From Pseudomonadota bacterium (lineage in GTDB: Bacteria; Desulfobacterota; Desulfobulbia; Desulfobulbales; DAOVYS01), in NCBI GenBank assembly GCA_030635485.1, contig DAOVYS010000055.1, positions 1-11,970 on the forward strand: DNA of 11,970 nucleotides, written 5' to 3'. Positions 6,469 to 11,970 of the stretch are shown piece after piece. Within the stretch, counting starts at the first letter, position 1. Each line of letters opens with the position of its first letter. The position numbers and the translations under genes are program-made. The notes under the pieces were generated by a model, which ran no database searches, was not told the DNA's origin, and saw nothing but the letters and a program-made list of their open reading frames with translations.

Positions 6469-7755
6469 ATGGCTGCAGTGAGTGGTGCGGATTTTGAAAA
6501 GGCTCTTAAGATCGGGCGGCCGCCTAACGTGGTCCGCCTTTTCCCGAATTCAAAGGCCCTTATTGTCAGCGGCAAGGTGATTGACAGGGGATTGATCGCC
6601 AAGGGCAACAGTATGACCATGGCGGCAAACGGAAGAAATCAGTCGGTGATCCGCGGCGCCTTACAGGCCGCGCAACGGGCGAACAGTCCCATCATTATTG
6701 AGATTGCCAAGTCGGAAGGCGGGGCTGATGCGTATTGCCCGGTGAACTACTGGAATATGGCAAGACAGGTTGATGCGATTTGCAATGAACTGGGCATCAC
6801 GATTCCGGTTGCAATTCATGCCGACCATTACGGGTTGAAAAAGGAGGAGGATGTCGAGGCTGCAAAGGTCGAGGTTCCGACTATGTTTGAGGCCGGGATC
6901 ACATCAATTGCAATCGATGCCTCACACATGCCTGATGACAAGAATCTGTTGGCCAATCTGGCCCTGACCCCTTTTATTCCAAAATGGGCCGGTCTTGAAA
7001 CAGAGATCGGAGAAATTAAGGGCAACCTCGGTCTTTCAACCGCGGAAGAGGCTCTTTTTCTTATTCAGGGTCTGAACGCTCACGACATATTTGCGGACTG
7101 GATTGCCTTGAATAACGGGACCACCCACGGAATAGAGGCAAGCGGTCAGGGTATTCAGGTGGATTTGACGGCTGAGATCCATGAGAAATTGAGCAAGTAC
7201 CACATCTCCGGCGCCCAGCATGGGACATCGGGCAACAGTTCCGAGAGACTGCGGGAGATAGCATCTAAGACAAATACAACCAAGGCGAATGTGGCGACCG
7301 CTCTACAGATGATTTCATGGGGGCTTAAAGTAAATGATTACGGCAACGCCATTCTTGACGAGCAGGGAAATTTTGTCAAAAAAGAAGGGGAGGGCGTTAC
7401 AGAGGATATGTGGAAGCAGATCACCTCATATGCGGAAAAACAGGGGTGGAAAGGCGGCAATTACAAGAAGTTGAATCTTCCCTTTGAGAACAGACTCCTG
7501 GGACAGCCCCGGGAGATCAGGGATAGAATGGCCAAACGGGTTGAGGATTTTATTTACAACATGCTGGTTGACGTGTTTAGTGCGCAGGATACGGCTCCTC
7601 TGGCAATTGAGGCCATTCTTAAGGCGGGATCGTATGATCTTGGTCCTAAGTCGGAAAGGATTCACGACCCGGGTGAATGGACGGTTGAAAAGATTATGGA
7701 ACGGGCCGCATCTATTGATTCCGATAAAGGTCCGGAGGGAGATTTCGATGATTAA
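6469..7755 (+). CDS. Class II fructose-bisphosphate aldolase-like protein (zinc-dependent ketose-phosphate aldolase family)
   Basis: A 428-residue protein with a class II aldolase core. HADH (117-120) supplies the catalytic Asp (D119) and the first zinc His (H120). AGITSIAIDASHMPDD is the typical barrel strand. E179-I-G-E-I-K-G fits the conserved acidic loop. NNGTTHG gives H220 and GAQHGTSG gives H251, the other expected zinc ligands. It is longer than usual bacterial class II aldolases (about 285-360 aa), the excess lying mainly in the C-terminal third. Start ATG 6469 has a strong GGAGGTGA 5 nt upstream. The gene overlaps mtnP by 8 nt and is followed by apt, so the three genes look like an operon. 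A glycolytic or gluconeogenic role is the default. The coupling to mtnP suggests an aldol substrate derived from methylthioribose-1-phosphate, or deoxyribose-like salvage. That part is inference. Confidence 0.85.
   Translation: MAAVSGADFEKALKIGRPPNVVRLFPNSKALIVSGKVIDRGLIAKGNSMTMAANGRNQSVIRGALQAAQRANSPIIIEIAKSEGGADAYCPVNYWNMARQVDAICNELGITIPVAIHADHYGLKKEEDVEAAKVEVPTMFEAGITSIAIDASHMPDDKNLLANLALTPFIPKWAGLETEIGEIKGNLGLSTAEEALFLIQGLNAHDIFADWIALNNGTTHGIEASGQGIQVDLTAEIHEKLSKYHISGAQHGTSGNSSERLREIASKTNTTKANVATALQMISWGLKVNDYGNAILDEQGNFVKKEGEGVTEDMWKQITSYAEKQGWKGGNYKKLNLPFENRLLGQPREIRDRMAKRVEDFIYNMLVDVFSAQDTAPLAIEAILKAGSYDLGPKSERIHDPGEWTVEKIMERAASIDSDKGPEGDFDD
7735..7739 (+). promoter_or_regulatory. Internal Shine-Dalgarno for mtnP
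   Basis: GGAGG inside the 3' end of the aldolase gene, 8 nt before ATG 7748. It fixes the mtnP start within the upstream gene and implies translational coupling, so the longer upstream open frame is not used. Confidence 0.75.
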
Positions 7756-8512
7756 GATCGGAATTATCGGCGGGTCCGGGTTGGATGATCCTGATATATT
7801 GAGAGACGCGGAGGAGATTGCTGTCGAGACCCCGTACGGCGCCCCCAGTTCAGTCCTTACATACGGGCGGATAGAGGGAGTTGAAATCTTTATCCTGGCC
7901 AGACACGGCAAGAATCATTTTATTTCTCCTTCCGCCGTGAATTTCCGGGCAAACATCCATGCCTTAAAGGAGCAGGGGTGCACACATATTCTGGCCGCAA
8001 CCGCGGTCGGATCTCTCCGTGAGGAGATAGAACCGGGTCATCTGGTCTTTCCGGACCAGTTCATAGATCATACGAGAAAACGGGAAACAACCTTTTTTGA
8101 TAAAGGTCCTGTTATGCACACTCCCATGGCTGAACCTTTTTGCCCGAACCTGATCGCTCTTTTGAGTGAGTCCGCCAAAGGGCTTGGGATTCCGTTTCAC
8201 AGCAACAGGACCGTGATTACGGTGGAAGGCCCCAGGTTTTCCACCAAGGCGGAAAGCCACATGTTTCGAAGCTGGAACGCTGATGTGATCAACATGAGCA
8301 CGGTGCCGGAGGTGAATCTGGCAAGGGAAAAGAAGATTCATTACGCAGCAGTAGCCATGTCCACGGATTATGACTGCTGGCATGAAGAAGAGGAGCCTGT
8401 GACTTGGGAGATGGTTATTGCGACAATGAATAAGAACGCGGACAGCGTGATAAGACTTTTTCTGGACACTATTCCTAAAATTACCGAATTTGAAGATGTC
8501 TGTAGTGAGTGA
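7748..8512 (+). CDS. mtnP: S-methyl-5'-thioadenosine phosphorylase
   Basis: A 254-residue purine nucleoside phosphorylase-family enzyme (trimeric class), expected to convert methylthioadenosine + phosphate to adenine + 5-methylthioribose-1-phosphate in the cytoplasm. The N-terminal phosphate loop is IGIIGGSGLDD. The RHG block reads ILARHGKNHFISPSAVNFRANIHALK, typical of MTA phosphorylases. EGPRFSTKAES and NMSTVPEVNLAREKKIHYAAVAMSTDYDCW supply the sugar-binding and base-binding region; the TDYDCW signature favours MTAP over inosine/guanosine phosphorylase. The length matches bacterial MTAP. The start ATG 7748 overlaps the aldolase stop by 8 nt. apt, whose substrate is the adenine made here, follows after 48 nt. 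A related 6-oxopurine or methylthioinosine phosphorylase is the main alternative. Confidence 0.92.
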   Translation: MIKIGIIGGSGLDDPDILRDAEEIAVETPYGAPSSVLTYGRIEGVEIFILARHGKNHFISPSAVNFRANIHALKEQGCTHILAATAVGSLREEIEPGHLVFPDQFIDHTRKRETTFFDKGPVMHTPMAEPFCPNLIALLSESAKGLGIPFHSNRTVITVEGPRFSTKAESHMFRSWNADVINMSTVPEVNLAREKKIHYAAVAMSTDYDCWHEEEEPVTWEMVIATMNKNADSVIRLFLDTIPKITEFEDVCSE

Positions 8513-8513
8513 G

Positions 8514-8534
8514 TGACTAATGACTAATGACGAA
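8514..8534. repeat. Heptamer tandem repeat tgactaa x2 plus tgacgaa
   Basis: Three consecutive 7-mers fill the start of the mtnP-apt gap, just after the mtnP stop. The run contains overlapping stop codons in several frames. It is probably simple-sequence slippage. Confidence 0.5.
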
Positions 8535-8560
8535 CGAAAAAAGGACCAAGGAGAACTTTG

Positions 8561-9094
8561 ATGCAGATCAAGTCAAAAATCAGATCCATCCCGGATTACC
8601 CGAAAAAAGGTATCATGTTTCGTGACATTACAACGCTTATCAAGGATCCGGTTGGATTCAGGCTGGTTATTGACAGCCTTACGCAACGATATATAACCGG
8701 AGAAATTGATTTCGACATCATTGTCGGCATTGAGGCGCGTGGCTTTATTATGGGAGGCGCCCTGTCATATACACTGGGAAAGGGCTTTGTGCCTATCCGG
8801 AAATCGGGCAAACTGCCTGCCGATGTTGTCTCTCAGGATTATGAACTTGAGTACGGTACGGACAAGGTGGAGATTCACAAGGATGCATTTGGGAAAGGCA
8901 CAAAGGTGTTGATGGTTGACGATCTTCTGGCCACCGGCGGCACGGCCCTGGCATCCGCCGCGCTGATTGAAAAGCTTGGAGGAGTTGTGGCTGAAACAGT
9001 ATTTATCGTGAATCTGCCTGACGTCGGCGGTGAAAAGAAACTTAAGGACAAGGGGTATAGCGTTTTTTCCCTCACGGAATTTGAAGGGGAGTGA
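8561..9094 (+). CDS. apt: Adenine phosphoribosyltransferase
   Basis: A 177-residue cytoplasmic salvage enzyme (adenine + PRPP to AMP + PPi). The N-terminus has the usual IRSIPDYPKKGIMFRDITTLI. IVGIEARGFIMGGAL (about 54-68) is the APRT-specific segment. RKSGKLP follows at about 80-86. The PRPP-binding loop VLMVDDLLATGGTA (about 116-129) is intact, with both acidic residues D120-D121. The length is typical of the family. ATG 8561 is preferred over the adjacent TTG because AAGGAG (8548-8553) sits 7 nt upstream. It is the last gene of the aldolase-mtnP-apt cluster and removes the adenine released by MtnP, pulling that reaction forward. It converges with the tatA genes across a 90-nt gap. Confidence 0.96.
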   Translation: MQIKSKIRSIPDYPKKGIMFRDITTLIKDPVGFRLVIDSLTQRYITGEIDFDIIVGIEARGFIMGGALSYTLGKGFVPIRKSGKLPADVVSQDYELEYGTDKVEIHKDAFGKGTKVLMVDDLLATGGTALASAALIEKLGGVVAETVFIVNLPDVGGEKKLKDKGYSVFSLTEFEGE

Positions 9095-9098
9095 GATT

Positions 9099-9177
9099 TA
9101 ATTACGAATTACGAATTTTGGTTGTATTGTACATAAAATCATTATTCACATCTCATAACATTCGTAATTCGTAATTA
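9099..9177. repeat. AT-rich inverted repeat between convergent apt and tatA
   Basis: taattacgaattacgaat (9099-9116) and its exact reverse complement at 9160-9177 enclose 43 nt. It fills the convergent intergenic space and could serve both genes as a weak 3'-end structure, though the stem is AT-rich and the loop long. The same attcgtaatt decamer appears in tandem at 1743-1770. Confidence 0.65.
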
Positions 9178-9184
9178 TTAATTC

Positions 9185-9421
9185 TTAAATTATATTCTTG
9201 GTTTTTCCCATTTCTTCTTTTATTGAATTCACTTCCTTGATTCCGGGTACCTTTTCTTCGATCACGTTTTTTCCTGTCTCTTCAACGTCTTGTATCCCTT
9301 TTTTGAACGATGTAATCGCCTTTCCGAGGCCTTGGCCGATCTCGGGCAGCTTTTTGCCGCCGAAAACAAGGAACGCGATTCCGAAAATTACAATTAATTC
9401 AGGAGTCCCCAATCCAAACAT
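9185..9421 (-). CDS. tatA: Sec-independent (twin-arginine) translocase protein TatA/E type
   Basis: A 78-residue inner-membrane protein. MFGLGTPELIVIFGIAFLVFGGKKLPEIGQGLGKAITSFKKG is the classic TatA layout: a short periplasmic N-terminus, one membrane helix (about 7-21), the FG hinge, the KLPEIG motif, then an amphipathic helix to about residue 42 and a charged tail. TatA oligomerises to form the passage for folded twin-arginine substrates recruited by TatBC. AAGGAG is placed about 7 nt before ATG 9421. It lies 64 nt downstream of a second, shorter TatA-type gene on the same strand, probably in the same transcript. No tatC is present in the window. It could alternatively be TatB-like, but the KLPEIG motif and short tail favour TatA. 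Confidence 0.93.
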   Translation of the reverse strand: MFGLGTPELIVIFGIAFLVFGGKKLPEIGQGLGKAITSFKKGIQDVEETGKNVIEEKVPGIKEVNSIKEEMGKTKNII

Positions 9422-9485
9422 TTTTTTCTCCTTTTAATATGTAGGCAGTGGTGGAAATGTGAACGCTTACGAACAGGAAAACGTG

Positions 9486-9662
9486 TCATCCCTGCTTGTT
9501 ATCATCAATTTTTTTCGACTCGTCTTCATCACGGGTGGCGCTTTTGAAATTTTTGATCCCTTTTCCAATGCCGGCCCCAATTTCAGGCAGTTTGCCCGCT
9601 CCGAAAATTATCACGATTATCACCAGAATTATAATGAGTTCCGGCATTCCAAGTCCAAACAT
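9486..9662 (-). CDS. tatA: Short TatA-type translocase protein (58 aa)
   Basis: A 58-residue protein read on the minus strand from ATG 9660-9662 to TGA 9486-9488. It begins MFGLGMPELIIILVIIVIIF, continues GAGKLPEIGAGIGKGIKNFK, and ends SATRDEDESKKIDDNKQG. It has one membrane helix (about 7-20), the FG hinge, the KLPEIG motif and an amphipathic segment, followed by a very short acidic/basic tail. A good ribosome site (AGAGGAT, about 6 nt upstream) supports the start. It is a paralogue of the 78-residue gene just downstream. Desulfobacterota often carry several tatA copies. The brief tail recalls TatE or minimal TatA proteins, so the symbol is tentative. Confidence 0.88.
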   Translation of the reverse strand: MFGLGMPELIIILVIIVIIFGAGKLPEIGAGIGKGIKNFKSATRDEDESKKIDDNKQG

Positions 9663-9694
9663 AATTTATCCTCTAATGTACGGCCAGATGACCA

Positions 9695-9712
9695 GACCAG
9701 ATTATATTATTG
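9695..9712 (-). promoter_or_regulatory. 18-bp direct repeat, copy 1, with candidate -10 box for the tat genes
   Basis: gaccagattatattattg here is identical to 9889-9906. On the minus strand it contains TATAAT (9701-9706), about 39 nt upstream of the 58-aa tatA start and suitably placed for a -10 element. No convincing -35 is visible, because the inserted palindromic element starts right behind it. The promoter call is tentative; the direct repeat itself is certain. Confidence 0.45.
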
Positions 9713-9850
9713 GTAAGCGTTTACCAGCACCCCATCTGCACGCGCTCAGGGCAAGCGACATAGGACGGCTATAGTCACTCGCCCTGATCACGTACCCCAA
9801 GGGCACTTCCTTCGGGCGTACATATACATGGGGTGCTGGTAAACGCTTAC
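9713..9850. mobile_element. Palindromic element with 23-bp perfect terminal inverted repeats
   Basis: Arms 9713-9735 and 9828-9850 are exact reverse complements (gtaagcgtttaccagcacccca plus one base). A nested stem, 9746-9758 against 9775-9787, pairs with two mismatches. 9794-9811 matches a module of element A in reverse. The unit plus 38 nt (to 9888, including a run of nine G at 9856-9864) is bounded by the 18-bp direct repeats at 9695-9712 and 9889-9906. It has no coding capacity. It lies 51 nt upstream of the tatA pair and probably inserted into its promoter region. Confidence 0.7.
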
Positions 9851-9888
9851 ATGCCGGGGGGGGGCGCATAAGTTCGTACCCCTATAGT

Positions 9889-9906
9889 GACCAGATTATA
9901 TTATTG
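9889..9906. repeat. 18-bp direct repeat, copy 2
   Basis: Exact copy of 9695-9712. The two copies bracket the palindromic element, as in a target duplication, although 18 bp is long for one. They could also be recombination-derived direct repeats. Confidence 0.7.
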
Positions 9907-10043
9907 ATTGTTTACTCTGCTTTATACAGCAAATATGCGGGATAATCAAACTAGTTTTTTGGGTTGAATGGTATTTTTTAATTAGGGTTGCGGTATTTTT
10001 TGTGCAATTCACTTGATTTTATTTATTTTAACCGTGTTGAGGC

Positions 10044-10072
10044 TTGAAAATAAGGGCAGGTTAAAGTATGTT
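10044..10072 (+). promoter_or_regulatory. Candidate sigma70-type promoter for the L,D-transpeptidase gene
   Basis: TTGAAA (10044-10049), a 17-nt spacer, then TATGTT (10067-10072). It would give a leader of roughly 120 nt. It lies in an AT-rich stretch (9907-10202) that shows no gene or repeat. Confidence 0.4.
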
Positions 10073-10202
10073 GCATTTCTTTAACAGGTCTATACTGGAA
10101 AGCTTCCATTTTCAACAAGTTGTCTTCATTATATCTGTAAATATTCGGGTACGTGCGAAAAATTTTTAAAAACCACGGAATGTAAATGTTGGGTGCGTGC
10201 AG

Positions 10203-11798
10203 ATGGAGTGCTGCCGAATATTTACTTTATATCTTGTGAATCTCCTTAATAAAATCAGAGTCGTTATATCAAGGATTGCCGACAGGCGCCCGTTTGGGGA
10301 AAAGGGTGCCTGTGCCCGCCTGACTAGGACCGCTCTGATCCTGATATCCCTTTTGTGCGTAGTCCCTCTAATACATTTCGGGGCGGTGTTTTCATATTCC
10401 GCAACTTCCCGTGGCTTTTCACCGCAGGATGTTTCTGCCGGCCATTCTTTTGACGGGATCATCAGTGTATTTTTTTATAAGGATCCTGTTCACATAATTT
10501 TTGTGGAAAAGGATAAACAGCTTTTGAGCGTGCTGGAATATGACAATGGCCTGAGAGTCGTTGCTCAATACTTGTGCGCTACTGGTGAGAATCCTGGAAG
10601 AAAACGGGTGATCGGCGATTCTCGTACCCCGGTAGGGATATATTTTATCACAAAGATATATAATGACAGTAAGATTACCATATTCGGTAAGAGGGCGTTT
10701 CATCTGGATTATCCTAATGCATTCGACCTGGCTGAGGGCAGGAACGGCAACGGGATCTATATTCACGGCATTAACAAGCCTTTGACGCCGAAGAGCACGA
10801 ATGGCTGTGTCACCCTGAGAAACCAGGATCTTGACGAGCTGGTTCAATTCTTGGAAGTAGATATTACCCCGGTGATCATTGTGGAAAACCGGGATTTTTT
10901 CTTAAATGGCCTTGGCAGGCAGTTGTCCGGCCATGATTTTGAGTTGGTAAGAAAGTTGGTTCTGCCGAGAGAAATCGATCCGGATCTGGCTGAATTTGAT
11001 TATCTCTTTCTTTTGAACAGCGGCACCCAGGCAGTTGCGGTCGGAGAATTTTTTCAACAGAAAGACAATGTTTCCGGAATCAGCGGTTTCGGCAGGAGTT
11101 ATTTTGAGTTTCTGCCCGATGAAATCTGGACAACCCGTGAACGGGTTTGGACCACTTCTCCAGTACAGATTGTAACAGCCTCCCTTGCCCCTGAGCTCAA
11201 GAAATCTCCACCTTTGTTTAATGAGCCTATGTTATTGGCAAGCAATTTAACGAAGCTGCCGAAGAGAGCGGCTGAAGTTCCCGAGCCGCATCTGGAAATT
11301 AACAGCGCGGCCGAATTGAAGAATAGGGACCTGCCGTCCGATAAGCTGCATCAGTATGGCTCACATGAGCCGGTTCGTTCTGTTGTTAAAGAGATTCCAG
11401 CCTCTCTTCCGGTTAAAAAGCCCGAGCCGGCGCCTTCTGTGCCGTCTTATCCAAAGGATAGGCGGATGGTCGTTGAATTTGTGGAGAAATGGCGGAACGC
11501 CTGGCAGTCAAAAGAGATTGATGTCTACATGAGTTGTTATCATGAAACATTCTCCGCCGGAAACAAGAATCGCTCCGGATGGCGCAGGCACAAGGAGAGG
11601 CTTGCCGGGAAGTATAAATTCATCAAGGTTGAAATATCCGATATCAAAGTCAATTGGACGCAAAACGGTGCTGAGGCTTCATTCAGACAGGCCTACCGGT
11701 CCGACATGTATTCCGCGGACGGCAAAAAGATATTGCGACTCAAATTCGGTGAGCAGGGTTGGTTAATCATTCAGGAACTGTGGGTGTCCAAGAAGTGA
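10203..11798 (+). CDS. Membrane-anchored L,D-transpeptidase with C-terminal Cds6/SnoaL-like domain
   Basis: About 531 residues from ATG 10203; a GTG at 10197 is also possible and neither start has a good ribosome site. Positions here count from the GTG. A basic stretch is followed by one membrane helix (about 45-66), placing the rest in the periplasm. A YkuD L,D-transpeptidase domain spans about 98-230. GDSRTPVGIYFIT precedes the catalytic signature H190-G-I-N...S200-T-N-G-C204-V-T-L, with the active-site Cys204. Such enzymes form 3-3 peptidoglycan crosslinks or attach proteins to the wall. A middle region of unknown fold (about 230-390) and a Pro/Lys-rich linker (about 395-417) lead to an NTF2/SnoaL-like tail (about 418-533: FVEKWRNAWQSKEIDVYMSCY...GWLIIQELW). 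This layout matches the L,D-transpeptidase Cds6 family. The last codon AAG is followed by TGA, which overlaps the first bases of element B. Confidence 0.9.
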   Translation: MECCRIFTLYLVNLLNKIRVVISRIADRRPFGEKGACARLTRTALILISLLCVVPLIHFGAVFSYSATSRGFSPQDVSAGHSFDGIISVFFYKDPVHIIFVEKDKQLLSVLEYDNGLRVVAQYLCATGENPGRKRVIGDSRTPVGIYFITKIYNDSKITIFGKRAFHLDYPNAFDLAEGRNGNGIYIHGINKPLTPKSTNGCVTLRNQDLDELVQFLEVDITPVIIVENRDFFLNGLGRQLSGHDFELVRKLVLPREIDPDLAEFDYLFLLNSGTQAVAVGEFFQQKDNVSGISGFGRSYFEFLPDEIWTTRERVWTTSPVQIVTASLAPELKKSPPLFNEPMLLASNLTKLPKRAAEVPEPHLEINSAAELKNRDLPSDKLHQYGSHEPVRSVVKEIPASLPVKKPEPAPSVPSYPKDRRMVVEFVEKWRNAWQSKEIDVYMSCYHETFSAGNKNRSGWRRHKERLAGKYKFIKVEISDIKVNWTQNGAEASFRQAYRSDMYSADGKKILRLKFGEQGWLIIQELWVSKK

Positions 11799-11951
11799 TG
11801 GCGTCGCAAAAAGTCCGATCTACTGCGTCGCAGCAATTTTTCAGGCACAAGGCATACCACATGTATGGCCTCGTACCTGAAAAATTACTACTCCTTGTAT
11901 ATCGAACTTTTTACTTAGCCATCTAATTCGGTACGATGGACTTTTTACGAG
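11797..11951 (-). mobile_element. MITE-like element B, inverted copy of element A
   Basis: The reverse complement of this stretch matches 6185-6372 over nearly its whole length. The exceptions are the 27-nt module missing here and a handful of substitutions. It includes the central hairpin (11835-11886). It starts with gatggcgtcg at 11797, inside the TGA stop (11796-11798) of the transpeptidase. The far end diverges after about 11951, so the second terminal repeat is a few bases short. No target duplication can be judged because that side is eroded. The remaining 19 nt of the window show nothing. Confidence 0.8.
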
Positions 11952-11970
11952 GTCTGGAAGAAGGGATAAA

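Noticed and set aside
7484..7747. Upstream extension of mtnP
   Set aside because: It would overlap the aldolase gene by about 270 nt in another frame; the family start MIKIGIIGGSGL and the SD at 7735-7739 fix the start at 7748.
9198..9774. Plus-strand open frames across the tatA region
   Set aside because: They are antisense shadows of the two TatA genes, whose hydrophobic codons read as low-complexity peptides on the other strand.
9856..9864. Run of nine G as a phase-variation tract
   Set aside because: It is not inside a gene and not placed in a recognisable promoter spacer.

Overview
The window is about 12 kb of bacterial chromosome with mid-range GC. It has well-spaced housekeeping genes and unusually repeat-rich intergenic regions. 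The gene set points to Desulfobacterota (the former Deltaproteobacteria; a Desulfobacterales-like sulfate reducer or syntroph). It includes an ADP-forming acyl-CoA synthetase, an acetyl-CoA hydrolase/transferase fused to a GNAT domain, a tandem pair of TatA-type proteins and an L,D-transpeptidase with a Cds6/SnoaL-like tail. This assignment is inferred from protein style and was not tested by a search.

Layout. 113-191: inverted repeat beyond the 3' end of dacB. 238-1470 (-): PBP4-type D-Ala-D-Ala carboxypeptidase/endopeptidase. 1471-1787: divergent spacer with a long hairpin next to dacB, a short GC-rich palindrome and an AT-rich tandem repeat. 1788-3890 (+): an ADP-forming acyl-CoA synthetase whose alpha and beta modules lie in one continuous frame, separated by a single TAA at 3237-3239. 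3891-4205: spacer with a nested palindromic element (3923-4042) and a G-free tandem AACCA octamer array (4130-4193). 4206-6104 (+): CoA-transferase/hydrolase-GNAT fusion. 6105-6468: spacer with MITE-like element A (6185-6372). 6469-9094 (+): class II FBP-aldolase-like protein, mtnP and apt, a likely operon. 9185-9662 (-): two small TatA-type proteins, the shorter only 58 residues. 9663-10202: spacer with a palindromic element flanked by 18-bp direct repeats, then an AT-rich stretch with a candidate promoter. 10203-11798 (+): L,D-transpeptidase. 11797-11951: element B, an inverted copy of element A that starts inside the transpeptidase stop codon.

How the genes fit together. The acyl-CoA synthetase and the CoA-transferase both interconvert acyl-CoAs and free acids, as expected in an anaerobe that conserves energy from acyl-CoA. 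MtnP and Apt are consecutive steps: methylthioadenosine is cleaved to adenine and methylthioribose-1-phosphate, and adenine is returned to AMP. The aldolase-like gene is translationally coupled to mtnP. That makes it a candidate for processing the sugar-phosphate half, a methionine-salvage or DHAP-shunt branch not normally assigned to this aldolase family. DacB and the L,D-transpeptidase are both peptidoglycan enzymes but are not co-transcribed.

The points most worth following up are the nonsense-split but apparently restartable acyl-CoA synthetase, the aldolase-mtnP-apt coupling, and the related modular palindromic elements.
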